A stretch of 64,000 nucleotides of DNA from Fomes fomentarius (lineage: Eukaryota; Basidiomycota; Agaricomycetes; Polyporales; Polyporaceae), in NCBI GenBank assembly GCA_022606135.1, contig JABYQN010000004.1, positions 1,116,001 through 1,180,000 on the forward strand, read 5' to 3'. The notes under the pieces were generated by a model. The model did no database searches. It worked only from the letters and a program-made list of their open reading frames with translations, and was not told the origin of the DNA. Each line of letters starts with the position of its first letter. Position 1 is the stretch's first letter. The translations under genes were made by a program, and so were the position numbers. Positions 1 through 10,403 of this stretch are shown here, in pieces.

Positions 1-486
1 GCTGTTGGCTTCGCTAGCGGCGAAGTGGAAATGATTTACCTGCGAAGATCTGTCGGGCTCAAAGAAAGCCCTGGTAACTATGCTTTTCGGACCGCCTTGT
101 ATCGCCACGACGCCATGGTGACGAGCATTGTGTTCCATGAAAGGTTACTGTTATCCACTTCGGCGGATGCTACCTTCAAGGTGGTACACTGGGTAGTACA
201 CAGGCCTGACAAGCCGTTCAAGGTGGTAACGGTAACCGGACACGACGACACGGTGAACGCCGCATGCTTCTCCCCCAATGGCAAGTTCGTCGCATCCGTC
301 TCGGAGGACAAGACAGTGCGGTTGTGGAGGACGAGCGGCTGGTCATGCGTCGCAACGTTTACGGAGCACACAGCGCCGGTCACGCATGTAGCATTCGCAC
401 CGGAAGGAGACACAATCTGGTCGGCGGCGCGCAACGGGACTGTGCGCAGACACCCGTTTGTGCATCTCGTCCGAGGTGGCGTATAA
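1..486 (+). CDS. WD40-repeat protein, C-terminal part (5' end outside window)
   Basis: The frame is open from base 1 and ends at a stop at 484-486, so only the last ~161 residues are present. Two clear WD40 blades are visible: the stretch with GHDDTVNAACFSPNGKFV followed by SEDKTVRLW, then HTAPVTHVAFAPEGD followed by ARNGTVRR. An earlier blade is suggested by HDAMVTSIVF and STSADATFKV. WD40 propellers are protein-interaction scaffolds; which complex this one serves cannot be told from the fragment. It is convergent with the ACL4-like gene, with about 210 bp between the stops. Confidence 0.75.
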   Translation, partial: AVGFASGEVEMIYLRRSVGLKESPGNYAFRTALYRHDAMVTSIVFHERLLLSTSADATFKVVHWVVHRPDKPFKVVTVTGHDDTVNAACFSPNGKFVASVSEDKTVRLWRTSGWSCVATFTEHTAPVTHVAFAPEGDTIWSAARNGTVRRHPFVHLVRGGV

Positions 487-699
487 CTTCTTGACTGTGT
501 GTACTTAGAAAGGACAGCGGAGAAGTGAAAATGACTGTACGATAGAAGAGCATTGGCGAGAAGCCGTCCGATATCGTGTACAGTCTGACAGGCCCGCATG
601 TAGTGTGTAGTCCCAGTAGGCAATCAGAGAGGTGAACAGATCAGAGAACATCACAGGCAGAACTTACATCGTATAATACTTTTTGAGAGTATGGCATCC

Positions 700-2094
700 C
701 TACGACATCTCAACATCGCCGTCATCATCGCTTCCTTCAATGTCCTCCCAGCCACCCTCGTCCGCGTTACCTTCATCCTCTGGCGAAGGCTGAATCCCTA
801 GTGACTCTAGCTTTGCGACAAGTTCCCGAACGTGCTCTAGTAACGGAGCGTCTGGGTGTTGCTGGCTCGTGTGCAGCTGGCCAAGTCATCAGTACTAGTG
901 AGCTCATGAGATGCGCGTACGAGAGTGTGCAGACCATTTGACATGTCTCCAGACAATCTCGTGCATCTCGCGCGAGGTCTTCCCATGTCAGGTCGTCGAG
1001 CTTGCCGCCGTTCTCTTGTGCTTGCTCGGCCATGAGGAAGAAGCACCACCCTTCAAGATACCATGCCTCGACTTCCTGGTCATCGGCAGCCATAATCCCT
1101 TGAAGGACGAGGAGCGCTGAAGTGTACAATGCGAGTTCAAGGAAAAGTTTGACAATCGCCAGTCGAGAAGGTATAGGTGGCAGTTTTGGGTCGTCTAAGG
1201 CATGCATGAGAACGCGAGAAGGCGGCATGTACAGGAAGATGCATACCATGGTCAAGGTCTTTCCATTGCGTCCATGCTTGCTCTACGAAGACTTTCGCGT
1301 CCTCTGGCCGTTGCTGTGACATGCGAACAGAGGCCAGTGTTTGAAGCGCTTCTGTATTTCCCGGGTCTGTCTGCAGTGCGAGGTTGAGCAAGTCCTCGCA
1401 TGTCTTCTCTGCAGCAGGGTCATCACTGAGGAGAACGATCAGTGTCATGTTCGTGCGGACGGAGGAACGCCGGGACGAACGAACCATAGGTCATACGATG
1501 GGTCCATCCAAATCTCCACCATGCCTATGAGGGCCCTGACGATATGCCGCCTCGTTTCGGCTTCATCGTCGTGTGATGTCCGAGAATCTACTGCACGCTC
1601 TTTACCCTTCAGTTGCCCCGACAAGATGTCGACCGCCCTCTGATAATGTCGCAGCGCGAGGCGCGGGTCATCCTCGCTCAATTGCGCCAAGTACAAATGC
1701 GCGGATGGTGGTGGAACCGCGGGTGCGCTATGATGCGGCGGAATGAGGGATTCAAACGTCTGTATACCAATCCGCAGATCAGCACTGAGAGGCCGTTCGT
1801 CTCAAGTCATACAGAGGAGTGAGCAGTGTATCCTAGACGCACCTCCTTCGCCGCAAGTAGCTCGCCAGTCTCCAGTTGGGAGACACCGAGTATCTCCTTC
1901 GCCTCAACGTTCTGCGGTTCTCGTCCGAGGATCCGTCGCGCAAATCGACCCGCGAGATCATAGTCGCATTGTGCAATCAAGACCTGTGCCTTCTCCAGGA
2001 GTGCAGGTATGGATGGCGGCGGAGCAGGCTCCTCTGCACTGTTACTGGTCGTGATGGGTTTGATCTTGCGTGTCTTTGGCCGCGTGCGTCCCAT
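700..2094 (-). CDS. ACL4: Acl4-like TPR chaperone (assembly chaperone of ribosomal protein L4)
   Basis: The protein starts MGRTRPKTRKIKP at 2094 and ends in an acidic tail (WEDIEGSDDDGDVEMS) at 700. It must be assembled from about five exons. TPR-like helices are visible in the segments beginning ALLEKAQVLIAQCDYDLA, LYLAQLSEDDPRLALRHYQRA and LLNLALQTDPGNTEALQTLASVRM, then in KLFLELALYTSALLVLQGI and DDQEVEAWYLEGWCFFLMAEQA. A basic N-terminus, TPR body and WED-type acidic C-terminus match fungal Acl4, which in yeast escorts newly made Rpl4 to the nucleus for 60S assembly. Introns are placed by GT-AG ends and frame; for example one donor follows ELLAAKE and one acceptor precedes TFESLIPP. It is divergent from the next gene, sharing about 235 bp. 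Another TPR protein of the same build is the main alternative. Confidence 0.75.
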
Positions 2095-2330
2095 GGTCGT
2101 GAATTGAAAAGATGGGTAAGTCTGGCGACTGGGGCAAGAAATGTATAAAACCAAGATTTGAGCAAGTGAGCGTAGAAATATTACTGAGCGCTTAAATTAT
2201 AGAGGTCAAATCACAAAGCTCGATCATGACCGTGACGCGCTGTCGGCTCCTTGTCTAAGGTCTTCAACCACACCAATATCTACCAATTTACGCGGCCCCC
2301 TCGCTCACTACCCCTGACTGAAGTGGACCA

Positions 2331-3585
2331 ATGGACGCGTCAATTGTCAAAGGGCAAGAGAAGACGGCTGACGACGGCCTCTTCATGGAGCGTCTTGATA
2401 TGTTGTATGAGCAGAGTCTTGGAGATTTACGGGCATTCGCTGAGCGAGAAGGACGTGCATACCACGAGGTGTGTACGGGTGCTGGCGGCAGGTGCTTTGG
2501 GAAATCTTAGGACGAGACCCGTAGGTTAAGAGGCGGATGGCGGAACTCCACTGCAGATCACTCTTCGTCGGAGCAACGACACAGCATGCAAGTTCGACGC
2601 TGGAGCGCAAGCAGCTGAGTGCGTGTCTTTTGTTTAGCTTGTCGTCCCTACTGACTGTACCACAGTTGATCGGGTCCTTAGGATTGTGTCACAACAACTG
2701 GAGTCCCTCGAGAACGTAGCAGGTCTTCAGTCTTTCTTTCTTGTCGTCAATCCCAACGACCTCAGAGACGAGGGCTTCCTTGGTGGTACAATCACCGGCC
2801 GCGAATTCTGGCGTGGCCACCGTGGTTGCGGAGCAGCAGGTGTGGAAGCTTTCAAAGCTCGATGTGTGCGTTCGCAGGTGAACGCTCCTCGCCAAGTGAT
2901 GACGGCTGGGAGCAGTCATCTACCCCCTACCCCCCAACTACATCCTTACTCCGATGTTCCACGTAAGAAATCCCAAGCCCGTGAGGTGAAAGCAGAGCTC
3001 TACGGGGCCATGCGCGACGCGCTCAGGTTCGTCTCTATATGTGGCGCGTCTCGTTCTGGTTGATTCACTATTGTGGGCAGGGTAACGTCCGGCATCCGGA
3101 ACGCTGAGATGAAGTGGACCAACCATTCTAATCTAGACGTGTACGGCGTGCGTATCGTTGGCTGGCCAGACGACGTGCCCCAACAGAACCCGTCGACATT
3201 ATCGGTCGCGCAGAATAGGCTCATTCTTGAGCTCCTGAACGGCGGCAAACTACACTTCGTCCACATGGATGGTACAACTACAGCGGAGGCTAGTCATGGT
3301 GTCGAGGAGGTACCCCAGAGGGATGAAGATATGATGTTCGCAGACTCTATTGACTACTCATGGGTATCCGAAGGGTCCGATGGTAACTCATTCATCCACG
3401 AGGTACGCCCAGTGGTGCAGATGTTTGATGCATCTGACCCCACCGAATATGACGAGCAGGCGGGTAGCTTTCTTCCAGGCTACGGGAAAACGAATTCCTC
3501 ACACACATCGCAAGATACGGCAGGAATGTCTACAGACAACGTGGAAGCCATGACAGCGAAAAAGAGGCGTATTGAAGGGTCTTGA
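2331..3585 (+). CDS. Uncharacterised multi-exon protein
   Basis: I do not recognise a named family. The best start is the ATG at 2331 (MDASIVKGQEKTADDGLF), which runs into the donor after AYHE; the ATG-rich frame just upstream lacks this coding character. Exons then read through a segment with VNPNDLRDEGFLGG, a basic linker, and a long last exon from about 3078 to the stop at 3585. The last exon contains VYGVRIVGWPDDVPQQNPST, a tract rich in D, E and S, and a basic tail KKRRIEGS that could be a nuclear localisation signal. No signal peptide or membrane segment is visible. The IVGWP-x(3)-VPxxNPS core looks like a motif recurring in fungal proteins of unknown function, but that is from memory and unverified. 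Exon borders before 3070 are tentative. Confidence 0.5.
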
Positions 3586-4163
3586 CAAATGGCCACCGCT
3601 GTATGCAGTGAATCTTTGATCTCTATGTCTACTACATGCCCCCAGATAACCCACATCTCCGCACAAGAGGACAGAGAGACCCTCAGATTGAGCGACATGG
3701 GCTTGGTAGCAGTTTGATCCAGCTGCAGTCGCATGGATACGAGTAGTCTGCTGCAGGGCTTTACATCACTTGGTACAATATATGATATGTCTATCTTCGT
3801 CGTATCGATCCGAGGCTTTCTGACCGTGCCTTTTGCAACTACGCTGCGGAGCGTCTGCAGGCTCTGCACTGCTGAAGCAGTCCTGTTAAACTTCCGGCAC
3901 AAAAAGGCTCCCGATTGTGTTTGTTGTGAGTTAAGGGCTTTCTTTCATCTTGAGCGAAGGGGTCCCTTTCGAGCTGCAGCTATGCTTTCGGGGGTTCAAG
4001 TAACGAGTTCATCTCCGTCGTGTGCGTGTGCGAAGGTAGCAGCTACTTAGCCAGAACTTGTCGGAGAATGCTGCGGTAGGGACATGGAGTCACAAGTGCT
4101 GCGGTAGTATCTATCAGGATATAAGTAACATGAACAGACCCGGGAAATGCCAATCGCGCGAAG
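3586..4163. other. Intergenic, no gene supported
   Basis: This 578-bp gap separates two genes on the same strand. It would hold the 3' UTR of the uncharacterised gene and the promoter of the helicase gene. Short open frames occur on both strands, but none shows a recognisable domain or starts with a good context. I see no repeat or RNA gene. Confidence 0.4.
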
Positions 4164-7129
4164 ATGTCTAGTCCAGCTCGAGCTTGGGACGGACACGCTT
4201 TGTCCGCGTTGCCACCCTATGAGCCACCTGGATCTTCCCCATCTGACGACTCGGAGCCACTCCTTGAACTAACCCCAGTACCACCTGAGCTTGCCCAACC
4301 CAGCATGCCACCGAAGTCCCAGTCCAAGACTCGGACTATACACCAGACAATAATCGACGAAGCGTATCCGCCAATCCGTGTACAAGATGAAGTCGTCGAG
4401 TCAACCCTCACCGAGGAGATGTTCAACGACTTCTTCCAGGACTGTTCCGTCCCACGTTTTGTCGGCCTCGCACCTATCTATACCCAACGTGGGTCGTTGT
4501 GTCGCCTTGCCGTTGCGACGGCGACCAAGGTGATGGTAGTGCAGTTCCACTCCAAAGGAAAGGGCAAGAACGCGTACCTCGGACGTGAGGTGCTCAATTC
4601 CCAGCTTCTCTGCAGCGCCGACGTGACTCTCCTCGCCTTCGACCTCAACAAGCTCACCATCGCGCTCTTCTATGACCAGGACCTGCGTATCCTCAACGGG
4701 GTCGACATACAGAGCGCCTGTGGCTCAGACCGCGAGCCGCTTGCCGCAATCCAATTCGCCGTCCAGGGCCACGCCGACGTGAACCAAGACAATGTCGTCT
4801 CCGTGTTCCGGACCTCGCGGCTTGAAGAAGGTGTTACGACGACGCCGTTTGCGCTGCAGGCTTGGGCGGCGCAGTGCATGTCGACATTCGATGGGATGGA
4901 GGAACGGTTCCGATCGGCCAAGATGATCAACACGAAGGACATGACGGAGTTGGTGCGTTCGTAGCGCCATCGTCAGTTGAAATTCGTCTAATCTTATCGC
5001 CCATTCATGCTTCCAGCAACTCCGCCTCTTCGCGCAGCTCGAACGCGGAGAACAGCGCGTCGAGCTCGGGCAGGCTACGTCGACGACGCACGAGTTCAGC
5101 GCGGTCCGTACTCGCAACGGGACCGCGACTGTTCAAGCAGACCGCTTCCAGTCGCGCTTCCGCGGGCTTGACTCGGTGAGTGACATGATTTGGTGGCAGC
5201 GTTGTATAGGTGTCAAGAAACTTGAATCAGGCTGATCGCTTTCTCGCATCCAGCGCCAGCGACGCGTCACCGTCGAGGACATCAACAGCGGGCAGACGTT
5301 TGTCGTCAACGGAGAGATCAGCGCCGTCGTCGGGCGCCACGCAGCCCTCAAAACGAGCATCAACCTTGAGGGTCGCAGGATCCTCTCCATCGCGTCGGAG
5401 GGTACTGATGGGCCTACGAACGCAGACCGCGCGCGATCCTCCGCGGTGCTCGAGGCGCTTCAGGGTCAATCAAATCTCTTTGACAATCCATTCCTCAAAT
5501 ATATATTCGACCCCTCCGAAGATTTCGCCTGGCCGGATACTTTCCCAATCGTCGACGACATCCCGCCCATCGTCACCGAACGTGCTCTCAACGACTCTCA
5601 GGAAAGAGCCGTCAATCATATGCTCTCAAACACGAATGACACCCGGATGACCATCATACAGGGTCCTCCAGGAACAGGTGTGCCTTCGTCTCTTACTCTA
5701 GCTCAGCTCTACAGTGTTCGCTGACGTGTATGATGACTTGTAGGGAAGACCACGGTGATAGCTGCCTTTGTGTGCTCCGCTGTCACTGCTGGAGCCAACG
5801 GTATCTGGCTCGTGGGCCAGTCCAACATCGCCGTTAAGAACATAGCTGAGAAGCTTGCAGCTGTTGGATTCATGGACTGGAGACTGCTTGTCTCTGGCGA
5901 CTTCCACACAGGCTGGTATGTGTGATCCGACCTCGCTCCTTCTTCGCTCCTCTGAGATATGGTATAGGCATGAGCATATCTATGCCAGAGATATCAACAC
6001 CAATATAATCAAGTCCACCGAATTCCGCCAGGCTCGTCGTCGCATCGAGGGCATTCCAGTCATCTTATGCACCCTTTCCATGCTTTCCCATCCAAGACTA
6101 CATATCTTCACTGCAGCAAACCCGATCAAGACAGTTGTTGTCGATGAAGCTAGTCAAATCACGCTAGGCCAGTATGTCGCCCCACTGCAACAGTCCCCCA
6201 CAATTCACAAGATATGCATGATTGGAGATGACAAGCAATGTGAGTTTTCTCTTCCTTCTCCTATATATCATGAACTCAACTTTGCTCCAACAGTGCCTCC
6301 ATATGGTGCTGATGAAGATATGAACATCAAGAGCATCTTCGAGATTGAGCATCTGCAACCAAATATCCTTTTCCTAAGCATTCAATGTGAGTGCATTTGT
6401 ATGTTCTGTTCTGCTACCTCTCTAAGACTCTCCTTAGACCGCATGCCACCATTCATTGGAGAGGTTGTCTCTGATGTTGTGTATGAGGGGCAACTGCAGT
6501 CCAACCCCAACCACCCTGTTACTAGTGATAGGCCTTGCTGTTGGTTCATCCATGTAGCAGACTCCCAGGAAAGACTACTTGGCACTAGCTCACATGTGAG
6601 TACCTTGCTTTGCTTGCACTTGTCATCTGCTCACCCATTCTGTTGCAACTTTCAGAACCCCGCTGAAAGAGCTGCAGTGTTGAAAATTGCTGCAAAGCTC
6701 CAAGAAGAGGACAAGGAGTACTGCATCATCACACCTTATGATGCCCAGCGCAGTCTGCTCGAGAGTGAGATGAAGGAGGCTGGGATGCACTGGCAAGATA
6801 AATGTTTCAATGTTGATTCCTTCCAAGGTATGTGATCTACACTTCTTCTCTCTCTGTGACCAGGCTACTGATATCCTTTGGTAGGAAATGAGAAGGACTA
6901 CATTGTTGTGTCCTTGGTGAGGACTAGAGGATTGGGATTTTTGGATGATCTGAGGCGTACTAATGTCATGCTCACCCGCTGCAAGAGGGGCATGTTCATT
7001 GTCACTCAGTGGGACTTCATTTGGTCCAAAGCTGCTGATACATTGGTGGGAAGGATGGCTGCAGCATGGGGAGATGTTGTCTGGGCCATTCCAGAGTCAG
7101 AAGATTGGCAGAAAGGGCTACAGGACTAG
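4164..7129 (+). CDS. UPF1-like superfamily 1 helicase
   Basis: A multi-exon gene encoding an ATP-dependent RNA/DNA helicase of the UPF1/SMUBP2 class. The N-terminal ~400 residues (start MSSPARAWDGHALSA) match no domain I can name. The C-terminal half carries the SF1 motifs in order after splicing: Q-motif region NDSQERAV; motif I GPPGTGKTT; Ia LVGQSNIAVKNIAEKL; II VVDEASQ; III IGDDKQLPPYG; IV YRMPP; V DSFQGNEKDYIVVSLVR; VI RRTNVMLTRCKRGMFIV. DEAS in motif II and the QGxExD pattern in V are typical of the UPF1-like group. I see neither the UPF1 CH zinc domain nor an R3H domain, so this is not UPF1 itself. Introns of about 50-70 bp interrupt motifs I, III, IV and V. The 3' part looks lower in GC than the 5' part. 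It converges with the carnitine acetyltransferase gene, leaving 141 bp between stops. Confidence 0.85.
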
Positions 7130-7270
7130 TTTGTTCTATTTTTTTGTTTGTCCTCAAATCTCGAAGGGTAGCCTCTTCAGTACAGTGGCTTCGATTTTGA
7201 CAATTGACAAATCTCAGTAACTCCATGCATTGCAAGCTAAGATAGTAGAAAGTTGTTATATTGTCTAATC

Positions 7271-9738
7271 CTAGAGGTGGGACTGTATTGTAGATACACA
7301 TAGGTTACTCATGTCAAGCAATGCATCAGTGATAGCAACCTTGAACAACTGAGTGCTTGTCTTGGGAAAAGAGTACTTAGACTCAATGCCAAACCTGATC
7401 CTGTCAGTAGCAGGCATATCTGGCAACATTACAAGCATGAGCAACTGGACAGTCAACACACTAAGTACACTCACAGTTGATACCATAGCCATCAACATAG
7501 GAAGCACCAAACCCAGTCCCACGGAATTGCTCTCCAGCACTGAGACCACTTGTACTTAGCTTCCACATCTGGCTTTGCAGAAAGAATGGATCCTCGAAGA
7601 GTGCATGGGACTCTCCCTCTTCTGCATGAAGCATCAGTCGCAGCCCAAGCAGGTGCCGATCTATCCCACGACCAGTCGATGCTTGCCGTGTCAGTGCCGT
7701 GTGTGTTTGGATTGCACATTGGAGAAGCTCAAGACGAGTCGCATTCTGGATGGACAGACGAAACAAAAGTTCAGAGTAGGTGAGCAAATCAGCAAAGCAC
7801 GGCAGCAGCGCGGACGACTAACGTACAGAGGACTGCGGGTCGGCCATGGCGAGCACCCACGCGCGCGCGTCGGCGGAGAGCGTGCGGATCGTCTCTGTGC
7901 GGCCGTGCTCGAAGAGGCGCGTGAGCGCGGTCTCGTACGTCGCGGTGAACTCGCGGCGTGTGCGGTACCACGCGAGCTGCATCGCCATCTGGATGTATCC
8001 GTCTGGAGAGAGACGGGCTGTGAAGTTCATTCACGGTGCATGAGCATGGGATGCTCTCGGTAGCACACTATATAAGAGGCGAACCTTCGTCCTTGATCCA
8101 GCGGGTGCCGTACGAGTCGAAGACGAGTTCGTCTACATCCGAGTCGTCCACAATCACCTTCGCGCGCTTTGCTGCCTCAGAGCATTCTTGCACAATGTGC
8201 TCGTCGACTATCCAGTCTATGCGTTCCCACCCGTCGAAGTTCGATGTGACTTCCGGATCCACCGAGAGTTCGTGTTGAGGGCCAAGACGCTCAAGGAATG
8301 CATCCTCGTCCACGCCCTGCACGATCGCGTAGTCCGCAACGATGCTCGGGACCAACGCGTCGACGGGAGAATGTTCGCCAAGGACACCAGCACGCGTATT
8401 GGCCTCTACGATGAGCGTGAAGGGCTTATCGTACCAACGGTTGTGCCCGGGGTAGGCGCCGTGACCTGAACGGACATTGTGCAGGTGTGCCGTGAGATCG
8501 GAATCAGAGGTTCGCTGTGAGGCAGGGAGAACGTAAGAATACGCATCGAGACTGAGGGCGAAGACAGTCGAGGTGAGAGTTTGGTAGGCGGTGTGGTTGG
8601 AGGGCGATAGTGAGAGGATGTGCTGAAGATTCTGCGATCGCGTCATGAAAGTTAGCTGAAACCTGCGACGCAGATGAAGCGCAACGTGCTTTTGCCCAAT
8701 TGTCGCGCTCGTCTGTTGTAAGCACGCTGATGGGGACTGCATGTTCTCCGTTGGCCAACCGTCTTTGCGCATCGTTCACTACAGCACGCAGCCTTTGCTC
8801 GATGACAGGCGGCGTGAGAGGCGTACCATCAGAACCGATGACTTCAACTGCATAAGTCCAATCTGCGACCATGACAAGCAGCTTTCGTGAACTTGGATCA
8901 GTCGGAGAAGGCACGGCAGCAAAGCAATCGCAGCCATGTCGAGGTATGCGGCAAGTATTGTAGAACTGCAGCGCGGCGTGACGGAACCAGAGACCTGTAC
9001 GACGTCAGCGTTCGATGTGGCCACGGCGCGCTCCGGACGACACACCTGTTCGCGTCGTGTCAGGATAGATCTCGTTCCTGCCCAATGTCTCAGCGCCATT
9101 TCAAAGGAATCACTGCCAGGTAACACACCGTTTCAACTGGGCAGCGAAGTCCAACGTTCGGTGGACAAGCCAGGCGGCTTTCCGGACTTGCCAATATGTG
9201 TACCCAGTTCGCTCCTGCGAGGAGTACCGTACCGCATTAGGTACGCAGTCATCATCGCCCAAGGCAAGCCACCAATTGGAGTTGACTATGAGCGGTGCTC
9301 GCCACTCGTGGTAAGCTTTCTTGAGCCATATGGTGTCGTCGAGCCAGTTGTGCGGGGAGCTTTTATCTAGCTCTTCGACATCCCGAATAATGCAACTAAG
9401 TCTTGGTCATCACAGGAGGTGAGTGTCTGAAACGTACCAATCAACCTGCGCTGACAGAGTTGTCCTAGACCTCGCTCAAAGTCCTCCACAAGCTCCTGAC
9501 GAGTTTTGTACGCGGTTGCAAAGTCGGGTCCGCCGTGCGCGTGATCCTCATGCAAGAACGGCTCCAGAGACTTGAGGTACCCTCGGAGAGTCTGATGCAA
9601 ATCCGGAACAGGAAGACGGGGCAAGGAAGGTAGAGAGGCGGTCGTCCTAGTAGTATTCGCTCGTCTCTTCATCGAGACGAGTTGAGGCTGCATGGACAAA
9701 CGGTGTCGGGTGAGAGAACGAGAAAGAGAGGCGGACAT
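7271..9738 (-). CDS. CAT2: Carnitine O-acetyltransferase, possible dual mitochondrial/peroxisomal targeting
   Basis: Transfers acetyl groups between CoA and carnitine, allowing acetyl units to leave peroxisomes and enter mitochondria. Family motifs appear in order across about six exons: LPRLPVPDLHQTLRGYLKSL near the N-terminus; SPHNWLDDTIWLKKAYHEWR followed by LIVNSNWWLALG; YNTCRIPR; the catalytic-histidine segment GEHSPVDALVPSIVADY; SPDGYIQMAMQLAWYRTRRE followed by TYETALTRLFEHGRTETIR; then FGASYVDGYGINY and FGIESKYS at the C-terminus. The start at 9738 gives an N-terminus rich in R, S and T and free of acidic residues (MSASLSRSLTRHRLSMQPQL), as expected for a mitochondrial presequence. The last three residues are S-H-L, which fit a type 1 peroxisomal signal. 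Yeast Cat2 is dually targeted in the same way. The last exon (7271-7418) looks lower in GC than the exons upstream. Confidence 0.9.
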
Positions 9739-10403
9739 GATCTACGGTGACATTTGCGGGAGCTTCGGAAGACCGTGAACGAGCAACGCGAATGTCTGTA
9801 CAGTGTCAGGCCGACGTCGTCCGACTCTGAGCCTGTCACACCGGGGAGGTCGCACGTGCTTTGGCGTCACGCGTCGTGCCGCTAGAGCGCGTCCAACGAT
9901 ACGGGGAACGCGTCCGGAAGCCCGACCTTTGCCACTCTCTTTTCTTTCTCTCTCCCTCTCTCCGGCGACGCACTTGATCACAGTGGCGACCATCGCGTAG
10001 CTCCACGGCAACGACGACTCGTACGCCGAAATTTCCTCCACAGCATCCGACTCTCATTTCAGCTCCCTCCCGCTTTCAAATTCATCGCACACTATCATTA
10101 CATTTCTCCTGCGACTCGTCCATCTCTTGTCGATAGATCCGCCTTGCGTACATAGGGCGCGCACTTCCTCTTGAAGACTCGCTTCTATCGTGAGTGACCA
10201 TCCTCCAGCCGTAAATCATCAACCTTTCAACATTGAACGCCTCTTTGATCGCTTCTGTTTCGCACTTGGAAGAACGCGCACCAGGCTAACAGTCCCACTC
10301 TACACGCCCGCACTGCCGTCAGCCTGCTGAGCACAAACAACGCGCCCGTTTGACAGTCTAATTCTTTCCGGTGAGTTCTTTCCCCCGGAGTTTCCTTATA
10401 TAC
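9739..10403. promoter_or_regulatory. Divergent promoter region between carnitine acetyltransferase and RMI1
   Basis: These 665 bp separate two genes transcribed outwards. A pyrimidine-rich run of T and C at about 9937-9965 and GC-rich tracts near 9800-9900 are the only obvious features. Part of the right side is probably RMI1 5' UTR: a donor-like gtgagt at 10371 pairs with an acceptor cag/tag at about 10455, so an alternative RMI1 start upstream is possible. No coding gene is supported. Confidence 0.4.

Noticed and set aside
3480..3902. Minus-strand 140-codon frame
   Set aside because: Overlaps the end of the 2331-3585 gene in antisense and contains no recognisable motif.
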